DNA from: JAGVSR01 sp963742405
Lineage (GTDB): Bacteria; Pseudomonadota; Alphaproteobacteria; Rhizobiales; Hyphomicrobiaceae
Assembly: GCA_963742405.1 (NCBI GenBank)
Contig: CAVUMB010000005.1
Location: 558,001-622,000, forward strand
Reading direction: 5' to 3'
Length of the DNA stretch: 64,000 nt
In this document: one piece after another, positions 30,915 through 39,103 of the stretch
How positions within the stretch are numbered: position 1 is the first letter of the stretch
Layout: each line of letters opens with the position of its first letter
Notes under the pieces: generated by a model
What the model saw: the letters and a program-made list of their open reading frames with translations, nothing else
The model's database searches: none
What the model was told of the DNA's origin: nothing
Program-made: the position numbers and the translations under genes

Positions 30915-31029
30915 CCCATTTGCCTTCTCCCCGCCGCAATATAGTCGTGCGGTTGACGTGGGGACGCGTTCGGTTGCAATAGCGAGCAGCGGAATTGAGA
31001 TTCGGGTCTGGGATTCGGGGACGGGCGAA

Positions 31030-31578
31030 ATGTCGGGGCGGATTCTGATCGCAGCAGGTTTGGCGCTCACGCTGGGCGGTTGCGCAAGTTCTTCGGGCCT
31101 GTCCACAGGCTCACTGTTTGGTGGCGGAGAAGCTGCCGCCGCCGCCCCGGCCGCGGTCGGCAACCCGGCCGGTGATCCAACGAGCCGTGCCTTCCAGGTC
31201 GGATCCACCTCCGCACGCGCGATCAAGTGTGGCTATAATTTCGATCCCGTGAAATTGCGCACCAATTTCTTGGCAACCGAATCAGCCTCCGTTGCGGTGG
31301 CCGACATTTCGCGCGTCGAGAAAGTCTATGATACCGCCTACAACGGCGTCGCCAAGGCCGTCGCAGGACAACCCGATTACTGCTCGGCGGAGAAGACCGC
31401 CGACATCAAGGCCCATCTCACGCGCCACCTTGCCGGCGATTACACGCCCGCCGCAGCCAAGAAACAGCCGGAAGAAGCCGGCTGGTTCTCGAACTGGGGC
31501 GGCTCAAGCACCGACGGTGGTCCCAAGTTCGGCACCGGCGACTGGTGGGATAAGCAGACGGACGCGCTCGGCGGTTAA
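31030..31578 (+). CDS. Putative lipoprotein
   Basis: A 182-residue protein. From the ATG at 31030 it has a signal peptide with lipobox LTLGGC, so the mature protein should begin with a lipidated Cys at residue 17 followed by ASSSG. An Ala-rich linker and a domain with C-x-YNFDPVKLRTNFLATESAS and a second Cys (QPDYCSAEKT) follow. The C-terminus is Gly/Trp-rich (WFSNWGGSS, GDWWDKQ). I do not recognise a named family; localisation to the inner or outer membrane is inferred. The next gene starts 162 bases downstream. Confidence 0.7.
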   Translation: MSGRILIAAGLALTLGGCASSSGLSTGSLFGGGEAAAAAPAAVGNPAGDPTSRAFQVGSTSARAIKCGYNFDPVKLRTNFLATESASVAVADISRVEKVYDTAYNGVAKAVAGQPDYCSAEKTADIKAHLTRHLAGDYTPAAAKKQPEEAGWFSNWGGSSTDGGPKFGTGDWWDKQTDALGG

Positions 31579-31740
31579 CTCACCGGCCAACGCCCCGCCA
31601 TTCACCACCTCGCACGCGTCAACCGTTTATTGGCAATATTTGCATCGATCAATCGCGTGGCCGGTTGAATAAGCCGTCATGGCACCGCGCTTGCTGCGGA
31701 TCGGCGTCACCGCCCGCTCCCGCACGCAAGGCCACCACTC

Positions 31741-33018
31741 ATGACCGCAATGACGCTGGGATCGTCCCCGATTGAGACGCCATTCACCGCCAGCGCGGCC
31801 GCACCTGTGCAACAGCGATACACGGCAATAACGACCGACAGCCCTCTTGCAGCGATACAAACACGGTTAACTTTGCAATTGATCGGCGACCGCCTCGCCT
31901 TCAACGCACTCGAAAACGAATGGACCGCGCTGTTCGCCCGCTCCGGCCGGCCCGAGCAGTTGTTTCAAAACTTCGGCTGGCTCTGGCATTGGTGCAATCA
32001 CTTCCTGACGCCGGGTGATCGAAAACAGTCGCTGGCCGTTGTCACCGGACGCCGCAATGGAATCCTCGTCGTCGCGTGCCCGTTTCTCGTCACGTCTGCG
32101 GGGCGGCTGAAGATGCTGACATTCATGGGCGATCCTGTCCGCCAATACGGCGATGTTCTCGTCGAACCCGGACCGTTCGCGACCCAGGATGTCCGAGCCG
32201 CTTTCGAATTCGCTATTGAAACAACCGGTGTCCAGCTTGTGCATCTGCGCAAGGTACGCGCCGATGCGGCAATCGCTTCGGTTCTGCGCGATCGGGGAGC
32301 GGAAGTAACTGATGTCCAGCAAGCTCCCTACGTGGCCTTCGACGGCACCCGCGACTTCGCAGCCTTCGAAGAGCGCTACCCGAAGACGGCACGCAAGAAC
32401 CGCAAACGGCAAATGCGCCGCCTCCAGGACGCCGGCCCAACGTCGTTCGAACGGCTGCCGCCCGGCGACATGGCAAGCGACGCGGTTGGTCACGCTCTCG
32501 GCTTGAAGCGCGATTGGCTGCGTCAGCGCGGCCTCTTATCCCCTGCGGTGAGTGATGACCGCACGCAATCGTTCTTCAGTGATTGCGCATCGGGCCGCGG
32601 CCCGCACAGCGGTGTTGAGATTGGCCTCGTCAGATCGGGCGACGACATCGCAGCCATCGAACTGGCAATCGAATGCAAGGACCGCGTCGCCATCCACCTC
32701 ATCGCCTACGATCCCCGCTTCGAGAAAACCGGCGCTGGCGCGCTTCTGATGGAAGACAGTATCCGCCGTGCCTGCGAGCGTGGCCACTCTGCGCTCGACC
32801 TGCTTGCGCCGGGTGCAGCCTACAAATTCGAATGGGCCGATCGCACGGTCGACATTGGCGACTTTGCACTCGGTTTGACCGCCGCCGGCCGCTTTTTCAA
32901 CAGGCACTACCTGTCGCGCGTCAGGCCGGCCGCAAAGACCTTCATCGAAAACCTTCCAGCCAATATGCGCCGGCCGGTCTCCACGCTGCTGAGCGCACTT
33001 CTGCTGATCGCCCCATGA
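31741..33018 (+). CDS. GNAT-fold acyltransferase, BcsL/CelD type
   Basis: The 425-residue protein resembles the acetyltransferase group that includes CelD/BcsL, often linked to exopolysaccharide or cellulose synthesis, and FemAB-like double GNAT proteins. Landmarks: LFQNFGWLWHWC in the N-terminal half, KTARKNRKRQMRRL in the middle, AIHLIAYDPRFEKTGAGALLMEDSIRRACERG and LLAPGAAYKFEWADR in the C-terminal half. The acceptor cannot be predicted. The start at 31741 is at the beginning of the open frame; residues 1-40 are poorly conserved and a start a little further in cannot be excluded. It converges on the ferredoxin reductase. Confidence 0.75.
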   Translation: MTAMTLGSSPIETPFTASAAAPVQQRYTAITTDSPLAAIQTRLTLQLIGDRLAFNALENEWTALFARSGRPEQLFQNFGWLWHWCNHFLTPGDRKQSLAVVTGRRNGILVVACPFLVTSAGRLKMLTFMGDPVRQYGDVLVEPGPFATQDVRAAFEFAIETTGVQLVHLRKVRADAAIASVLRDRGAEVTDVQQAPYVAFDGTRDFAAFEERYPKTARKNRKRQMRRLQDAGPTSFERLPPGDMASDAVGHALGLKRDWLRQRGLLSPAVSDDRTQSFFSDCASGRGPHSGVEIGLVRSGDDIAAIELAIECKDRVAIHLIAYDPRFEKTGAGALLMEDSIRRACERGHSALDLLAPGAAYKFEWADRTVDIGDFALGLTAAGRFFNRHYLSRVRPAAKTFIENLPANMRRPVSTLLSALLLIAP

Positions 33019-33026
33019 TCGACGGG

Positions 33027-34081
33027 CTATTTCACTCCAAGCTTCTTCTGCAAGCTTGACGATGACGTCGTGTATTGAAACACGACCTTCTTGTCCGGAT
33101 AGACGATCTTCTGCGCGGCTTGAGCCATCAACGCGGCTTCATGGAAGCCGGACAGGATCAGCTTCAGCTTGCCGGGATACGCATTGATGTCGCCGATGGC
33201 AAAAATGCCCTTCTCGCTCGTTTCGAATTTCTCGGTATCAACGGGATCAGGTTTTCATTGAGATTGAGACCCCAGTCCGCGACCGGACCGAGCTTCATCG
33301 TCAAACCGAAAAACGGCAGCATCGTTTCGACACCAATCGTTTCCTCGCCGTTGGCAGTCTTGACCGTAGCGCCCGCCAATCTGTTGCCCTCACCCTGCAG
33401 GGCCGTGACCTGTCCGATCATCAGCCGAACACGGCCTTCGCCGACCAGACGACGCATTTCATTGACGGAATGCGGCGCGCCGCGAAACTCGTCCCGCCGG
33501 TGCAACAGGGTCAGGCTCTTGGCCACAGGCTGCAGATTGAGCGTCCAGTCGAGCGCACTATCGCCGCCGCCGACGATCAGGACGTCCTTGCCGCGGAAAT
33601 CTTCCATCCGCCGCACGGAATAGAAGACCGAGGTGCCTTCGTAAGCCTCGATGCCTTGCAGCGGCGGTCGCTTGGGCGTGAACGAGCCGCCCCCGGCCGC
33701 GATCACCACCACCTTGACCAGGAATTGTTTGCCGCCGTCGGTGGTCAGCACGAAGCGGCCATCTGTCTGTCGCGCCAGACCGTCAATCCGCTCGCCGAAG
33801 TGAAACACCGGATTGAACGGCTTGATCTGTTCCAATAGGCGATCAGTCAATTCTTGGCCGGTAACGATCGGCAGTGCCGGCACATCGTAGATCGGCTTTT
33901 CGGGGTAGAGTTCGGAGCATTGCCCACCCGGCTTGCCGAGAATGTCGACGACGTGGCATTTCAGATCGAGCAAGCCCAGTTCGAACACGGCAAACAGTCC
34001 GCACGGACCCGCGCCGATGATCACCACATCGGTCTCGATCGGTCCCGGTTGGGCACCTTCGAGGCGCTCCACTACGGTCAT
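33027..34081 (-). CDS. Ferredoxin/flavodoxin-NADP reductase, TrxR-like; one-base frameshift
   Basis: Thioredoxin-reductase-like ferredoxin-NADP reductase that transfers electrons between NADPH and the adjacent ferredoxin. The FAD-binding motif is GAGPCG at residues 23-28. The signature GKPGGQCSELYPEKPIYDVPA and the NADP motif VLIVGGGDSALDW follow. The frame breaks at about 33242-33246 inside a CCC run (the plus strand reads GGG). Adding one C restores VDTEKFETSEKGIFAIGDINAYPGK and a C-terminus of expected length ending KKLGVK at 33027, about 351 residues. A single homopolymer error is the simplest explanation. Confidence 0.85.
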
Positions 34082-34115
34082 GCCGTCACTCCTTTTTCAA
34101 CCGCGCGGCGACGTA

Positions 34116-34436
34116 TTAGAACTGCTTGGCGGGTACTCTCAGCACAAGCCCATCCAATTCCGCCGTCACCTTGACTTGGCAGCTCAGCCGGCTTTCCTCG
34201 CGGACATCGAACGCAAAATCGAGCATGTCTTCTTCCATGTCCGACGGCTTGCCAGTTTTTTCCCGCCATTCCGGATCGACATAGACATGGCATGTGGCGC
34301 AGGCGCACGCCCCGCCACATTCAGCCTCGATACCTGGAACGTCGGCCATTTTCGCCGCTTCCATGACCGTCAGGCCCGGCTCCGCAATGACGACCTGTGA
34401 CGAGCCATCGGGCTGGATGAAAGTGATCTTGGCCAT
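34116..34436 (-). CDS. 2Fe-2S ferredoxin, adrenodoxin type
   Basis: A 106-residue ferredoxin. The start at 34436 gives MAKITFIQPDG. The iron-sulfur ligands are C40, C46, C49 and C86 in the C-x5-C-x2-C...C arrangement of adrenodoxin/ISC-type ferredoxins (AECGGACACATCHVY and LSCQVKV). An additional Cys at 44 is present. It is 34 bases upstream of the reductase gene on the same strand, so the two likely form an electron-transfer pair. The partner enzyme, for example a cytochrome P450 or Fe-S assembly machinery, is not in the window. Confidence 0.92.
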   Translation of the reverse strand: MAKITFIQPDGSSQVVIAEPGLTVMEAAKMADVPGIEAECGGACACATCHVYVDPEWREKTGKPSDMEEDMLDFAFDVREESRLSCQVKVTAELDGLVLRVPAKQF

Positions 34437-34622
34437 CTCGCCTCTATTGAATTGGTGTGTTGCAGTTGCGGTCGCCTCGGCTCGAAACCAGAACCTGAAC
34501 GGCACGTTCCGATCAGCGCCGCTCTTGTATTTGTTCAACGGCGCCGCCGACGGGTGCGCGCATGGCCTTAGACGCGGCCAGACCCGAATTCAAGGCTGTT
34601 TGGCATCGCACCCAGCACCCGC

Positions 34623-35024
34623 TCACGCCGGCGCAGTGAGCCCACGAATGTAGATGATGCAATCACGGACGGCCAACTCGCAGACCGCAACCGTTTCGGC
34701 CTTCCTCACCGGGTCGGAAACAAGCCGCGGGTCAGCCTCTGCGGCAACCGCCGCACTGGCGATGCGCCAGGCACCGACAGCGCGCGCCGAACCTTTCAGT
34801 GTATGCGCCGCAATTTTCCACTCAGACGTCGTCTGGGCCGCGCGCAAGGCTGCAACTGTCTTGGGCAACTCGCCTGCGAAGAGATCGAGCACCTCGGTTT
34901 CGAGTTGCCGATCCCCCATCGTGTACCGCCGCAGGTGATCGTGATCGATGGCATAGGATGCGACGCGTTCGGACCTGGTGGCGACCGCGTTATCGATGGG
35001 CATGGCCGCACCACTTTCCAGCAT
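34623..35024 (-). CDS. Hpt-domain histidine phosphotransfer protein
   Basis: A 133-residue protein with a single Hpt domain. The phospho-acceptor His lies in AAHTLKGSARAVGAWRI near residue 78, and the preceding helix DLFAGELPKTVAALR fits the four-helix bundle. The ATG at 35024 is favoured by GGGAG 8 bases upstream; an in-frame ATG lies at 35003. It carries no kinase or receiver domain, so it should relay phosphate between partners encoded elsewhere. It is divergent from the polar-scaffold-like gene, sharing a 300-base intergenic region. Confidence 0.85.
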   Translation of the reverse strand: MLESGAAMPIDNAVATRSERVASYAIDHDHLRRYTMGDRQLETEVLDLFAGELPKTVAALRAAQTTSEWKIAAHTLKGSARAVGAWRIASAAVAAEADPRLVSDPVRKAETVAVCELAVRDCIIYIRGLTAPA

Positions 35025-35216
35025 GCCCGAAACTCCCGACCTATGGCCACGACGTCAGATACCTTGGTGGTCTGCTCTCTAAGCAATTCTAAACACTTGC
35101 AAAGAATTGCTCTCACCGTGAACAAAGCGTTGCCGGATTGTCATAGAGCGGGACGGCATCTTCATTTGGCCCCAAAACGCCGCTACCGGCTGATACCTAG
35201 CCAGGTAACGCAGCAC

Positions 35217-35270
35217 CCAATTCAGCGGTGCGCACCTTCAATTGCCAATTGAGGGTACGAACCGAATTGG
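35217..35270. promoter_or_regulatory. Nested inverted repeats in the divergent promoter region
   Basis: An inner perfect palindrome TCAATTG-C-CAATTGA (35238-35252) is nearly centred within an outer inverted repeat CCAATTC (35217-35223) and GAATTGG (35264-35270). The element is about 55-110 bases upstream of the scaffold-like ATG at 35325. The rest of this roughly 300-base region (35025-35324) shows no gene. Such repeats are typical of dimeric repressor or activator sites, but no known regulator is assigned. Confidence 0.5.
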
Positions 35271-35324
35271 TCTATCTGTCGAAAGGGGACAGCGCCGCCA
35301 GGCGCCGGGGGACTGATCGCAGAG

Positions 35325-38057
35325 ATGGCGCAAGACAACAAAGCATCGCGAGAGCCGCCCGGCTTGCTGTTGCCGCCGCCGCTTGCCATGGAACTTTCGC
35401 AGCCGCCCGCTCTGCCCTTGCCGCCGACATTAGACGCGGATGGCCCTTCCGCCCTGCCGCCACCGCTTCCCACGTCAGAAACAAAGCCACGCAAACCGAA
35501 GCCCGTTGTCGAGGATGACGCGGCCGATCAACCCTCCCCGCGTCGTGCCGCGCGGCGCCGGCCTGCCGGCCCACCACGCGGCAAGGTTGCAGCCAACGAT
35601 GATGTGCCCTCCATCGGCGGCCTGATCTACGCTCTCGACCAGAAGCCCGACGGCAAGCCGTTCCGATACGCCATGATCGCCAGCGCCGGCTGGGCCGTCA
35701 CCACGGCGATCTTCAGCTGGATGGTTTTTTCGGCCAAGGTCAGCGACGGCTTGAGCTTCGGCGGCATCCTCGCCGATCCCGCCACGTTTCTGTTCCTTGC
35801 CGCTCTCGTCGTCCCTGTCGCAGTAATGTGGTTCCTGGCGCTGCTCGCATGGCGGGCGGAGGAATTGCGTCTGCGCTCCTCGACCATGACCGAAGTGGCG
35901 ATCAGGCTCGCCGAACCCGACCGCATGGCCGAACAGTCGATCGCCTCGCTCGGACAAGCGGTCCGGCGCCAGGTTTCGTTCATGAATGATGCCGTCTCGC
36001 GCGCGCTCGGCCGCGCCGGCGAGCTTGAGGCCCTCGTCCACAACGAGGTGGCCGCTCTCGAACGCTCCTACGAAGAGAATGAACGCAAGATTCGCGGCCT
36101 GATCCAGGAATTGTCCGGCGAACGCGGTGCATTGCTGGGCACTTCGGAACGCGTGACCGACACCCTGCGCTCACTCGGCACAGAAATACCCCAGCTCATC
36201 GACCGGCTGTCGAACCAGCAGATCAAACTCGCCACGATCATTCAGAACGCCGGTGAAAATCTCACATCTCTCGAGACCGCCGTCGGGGCCAGCGCCGACC
36301 GGCTTGAATCGACGCTTGGCCAGCGGACGGAGGAGATGCACTCGGTCCTGGTCGGCTACACGTCCGCGCTGGCCGATGCGCTCAGCTCTCGGACTGAAAC
36401 CATCCAGAACGCGTTCCAGGACTATCTCGACAATCTCAACCAGTCGCTCGACGGCCGCACGCAGAACCTGCAAGCCGTCTTCGAGGAGTATGCCCGCGCG
36501 CTCGACAGTTCACTCGCCAATCGCGCCCAAATTCTCGATACTCAGTTGATTGAGCGTACGCGCGCCCTCGACAGCGCCTTCAGCGACCGCCTGACGCTAT
36601 TTGATGAATCGATCCAGCGCTCGACGCAGGCCATCGATTACGCCGTCACCGAGCGCTCACAAGCGCTCACGTCGGCGCTCGACAATCACGCTCGCGTCTT
36701 CAGCGACACCATCCAGCGCCAGACCCATGATCTCGATGAGCAACTCGTCGCGGGCATCAGCGCCGTTCGCCGCTCGTCGGAAAACATCACGCGCCAGTCA
36801 CTCAAGGCAATCGAAGGTCTAGCCGGCCAATCCGAAATGCTGCGCAACGTATCGGAGAATCTGCTCGGCCAGATCAACGCGGTCACCAACCGCTTCGAAA
36901 ACCAGGGCCAGACGATCATGCGCGCCGCCAACGCGCTGGAGTCGGTCAACTATAAGATCGACAACACGTTGCAGACCCGCCACGCCGCGCTCAACCAGAC
37001 TCTCGAAAGCCTGTCCGGAAAAGCCGAGGAATTCGGCCGCTTCGTGCAAGGCTATTCATCGACGATCGAGGGCTCGCTGTCGGACGCGGAATTGCGCGCT
37101 CGGGCTTCGGCCGAGGAAATCCGCCTACAGGCCGAGAGCACGCGGCGCAATGCGCTGGCCGATCTGGAGCGGCTGAAAACGGAAACGGATGCCGAAAGCG
37201 CCCGCCGTCTCGACGAACTCCGCAACCGCTTCGCGACCGTGTCGTCCAGCGTCACCCGCGATCTCGACAGCCTGTCGTCCCGCGTCGACCAGACAGCCGA
37301 CGAAGTCCGTCAACGCGCCGCGCGGACTTCCGCCGAAATCGCCGCCGAACAGGCCCACCTGAAGGACCAGCTCGACAAGCTGCCGCTGGCGACACGCGAT
37401 AGCGCCGATCAAATGCGCAAGGCGCTGTCCGACCAGTTGAAAGCCCTCGACACGTTGGCCAACCTGACCCAGCGCACGCTGCAAAATCGCGATGTCACTC
37501 GCCCGTCGGCACCACCCGCCGCACTTCCCCCGCCAGCCGCAGCATTCCAGCCGCCTCCTCAACAACAGCCGGCCCCACTCTCGCAGCTGGCACGACCGGC
37601 ACCGGCCGAACCGGGCCGCGAAGGCTGGTCGCTCGGCGATTTGCTCGCCCGCGCGTCGCGCGACGAAGAGCATGCCGCTGCCCCGCGCCCTCCAGGTTTG
37701 CCGCCGTCGCACGCTCAGCCACCGGCCTTCCGTCTGGATATCGACGTGGTCGCCCGCAGTCTCGACCAAGCCACCACGTCCGCGCTCTGGTCCCGCATCA
37801 ATGCCGGCCACAAGAACGTCCTGTCGCGCGGTCTCTACTCGGCCGAAGGGCGTCAGGTTTTCGATGACATCACGCGCCGGTTGCCGACCGATCCGGGCTT
37901 GCAGTCGACACTCGGCCGATACCTCGAAGACTTCGAACGGATCCGCCGGGATCTTCTTGCTCGTGACCCCAGCGGCCGGTCGACGCAAACTCATCTGCTG
38001 TCGGATTCCGGCCGCGTTTATCTGTTTCTTGCTCACGCAACAGGCCGGCTTAGCTGA
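35325..38057 (+). CDS. Large coiled-coil membrane protein, GPR/RgsE-like polar growth scaffold (compact form)
   Basis: A 910-residue protein. Residues 1-90 are proline-rich and basic. Two transmembrane helices lie at about 114-136 and 152-175. A long predicted coiled coil runs to about 730 and includes eight 22-residue repeats at residues 310-485. A Pro/Gln linker (about 730-790) leads into a conserved C-terminal domain (VFDDITRRLPTDPGL, LEDFERIRRDLL). The segment ADQMRKALSDQLKAL is as I recall it from the Rhizobiales family that includes Agrobacterium GPR (growth pole ring) and Sinorhizobium RgsE. Those are about 2100 residues long, so this is a much shorter version. The role in polar growth is inferred. 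Confidence 0.75.
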   Translation: MAQDNKASREPPGLLLPPPLAMELSQPPALPLPPTLDADGPSALPPPLPTSETKPRKPKPVVEDDAADQPSPRRAARRRPAGPPRGKVAANDDVPSIGGLIYALDQKPDGKPFRYAMIASAGWAVTTAIFSWMVFSAKVSDGLSFGGILADPATFLFLAALVVPVAVMWFLALLAWRAEELRLRSSTMTEVAIRLAEPDRMAEQSIASLGQAVRRQVSFMNDAVSRALGRAGELEALVHNEVAALERSYEENERKIRGLIQELSGERGALLGTSERVTDTLRSLGTEIPQLIDRLSNQQIKLATIIQNAGENLTSLETAVGASADRLESTLGQRTEEMHSVLVGYTSALADALSSRTETIQNAFQDYLDNLNQSLDGRTQNLQAVFEEYARALDSSLANRAQILDTQLIERTRALDSAFSDRLTLFDESIQRSTQAIDYAVTERSQALTSALDNHARVFSDTIQRQTHDLDEQLVAGISAVRRSSENITRQSLKAIEGLAGQSEMLRNVSENLLGQINAVTNRFENQGQTIMRAANALESVNYKIDNTLQTRHAALNQTLESLSGKAEEFGRFVQGYSSTIEGSLSDAELRARASAEEIRLQAESTRRNALADLERLKTETDAESARRLDELRNRFATVSSSVTRDLDSLSSRVDQTADEVRQRAARTSAEIAAEQAHLKDQLDKLPLATRDSADQMRKALSDQLKALDTLANLTQRTLQNRDVTRPSAPPAALPPPAAAFQPPPQQQPAPLSQLARPAPAEPGREGWSLGDLLARASRDEEHAAAPRPPGLPPSHAQPPAFRLDIDVVARSLDQATTSALWSRINAGHKNVLSRGLYSAEGRQVFDDITRRLPTDPGLQSTLGRYLEDFERIRRDLLARDPSGRSTQTHLLSDSGRVYLFLAHATGRLS
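36252..36779 (+). repeat. Eight in-frame 22-residue repeats
   Basis: Inside the scaffold-like protein, residues 310-485 divide into eight consecutive units of exactly 22 residues (66 bases). Several units begin x-x-R-T, and hydrophobic residues recur at positions about 7, 11, 18 and 22. Examples of unit starts are GQRTEEM, SSRTETI, DGRTQNL, ANRAQIL, SDRLTLF and TERSQAL. A 22-residue period matches the amphipathic repeats of apolipoproteins, the domain used to describe GPR. Confidence 0.85.
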
Positions 38058-38087
38058 CCGCCGGCGCCAGCGTGCGGGTCCCTCTTC

Positions 38088-39080
38088 ATGCCGACGAACC
38101 GCACGATCCATGTCGCGATCGAAACTTGGCCCCTCGTCGAACCGTTTATCATCGCCCGCGGCGCCAAGACGCAAGCTTGCGTCGTCACCGTCACCCTGCG
38201 CCAGCATGCCTCCGACGGCGGTGTCGTTGAAGGCCGCGGCGAGTGCGTGCCGTATGCGCGCTACGGCGAAACGCCCGAGGCGACCCTCGCGGCCATCGAA
38301 GCGACAGGTGCGCCAACGTCGCACGCAGACCTGCTTCGCAAGCTTCCTGCGGGCGCGGCCCGCAACGCCCTCGATTGCGCCCTTTTCGATCTCGAAGCCA
38401 AACTCGCCGGCGTGCCCATCGCCGTTCTCCTGAAGCGTCCCCAGCCGGGCGCCCGCGAGACCTGTTTCACCTTGAGCCTGGACACACCCGACGCCATGGC
38501 GGCGGCAGCCCATCGCGCCGGCAACCTGTCGCTGCTGAAATTGAAGCTCGGCGGCGTGGGCGACGAGGCCCGGATGCGCGCGGTCCGTGCCGCCCGGCCC
38601 GACGCGCGCCTCGTCGGCGACGCCAACGAAGCCTGGACCGTTGACCTCCTGCATCCGCTCCTGACGGTGGCCGCAGACTGCGGCTTCGAAACGATCGAGC
38701 AGCCCCTTCCCGCCGGTGACGATGCTGCATTGGCGCAACGCCCACGGGCGGTCCCGGTCTGTGCCGACGAAAGTGCGCACGTGACGGCCGATATCGCCGC
38801 CCTCGCCGGGCGCTACGATGCTGTCAACATCAAGCTCGACAAGGCCGGTGGCCTCACCGAAGCGCTGGCGATGGCCGATGCCGCACGCGCGAGCGGCCTC
38901 GACATCATGGCCGGTTCGATGGTCTCAACCTCGCTGGGCGTCGCGCCGGCACTGCTTATCGCTCAATATGCCCGCTGGATCGATCTTGATGGACCGCTGC
39001 TCCTGGCTCGCGATCGAGACCCGCGCATCACGATCCGCGACGGCATTATCGAGCCACCCGCGCGGGCCTTATGGGGCTGA
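38088..39080 (+). CDS. L-Ala-D/L-Glu (dipeptide) epimerase, enolase superfamily
   Basis: The 330-residue enzyme fits the Ala-Glu epimerase group that acts on dipeptides released from peptidoglycan. Expected active-site residues are visible: K151-L-K153 at the end of the second barrel strand, metal ligands D178 (GDANEAW), E204 (EQPLP) and D227 (CADES), and a lysine in NIKLDKAGG at 249-252. It begins 30 bases after the coiled-coil gene and is probably co-transcribed with it. Other dipeptide specificities occur in this family, so the exact substrate is inferred. Confidence 0.85.
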   Translation: MPTNRTIHVAIETWPLVEPFIIARGAKTQACVVTVTLRQHASDGGVVEGRGECVPYARYGETPEATLAAIEATGAPTSHADLLRKLPAGAARNALDCALFDLEAKLAGVPIAVLLKRPQPGARETCFTLSLDTPDAMAAAAHRAGNLSLLKLKLGGVGDEARMRAVRAARPDARLVGDANEAWTVDLLHPLLTVAADCGFETIEQPLPAGDDAALAQRPRAVPVCADESAHVTADIAALAGRYDAVNIKLDKAGGLTEALAMADAARASGLDIMAGSMVSTSLGVAPALLIAQYARWIDLDGPLLLARDRDPRITIRDGIIEPPARALWG

Positions 39081-39103
39081 CGGTGCAAGCGCATCCGACA
39101 CAG

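Noticed and set aside
37125..38780. 551-residue minus-strand frame opposite the scaffold-like and epimerase genes
   Set aside because: It spans two genes with clear motifs on the other strand and shows no domain.
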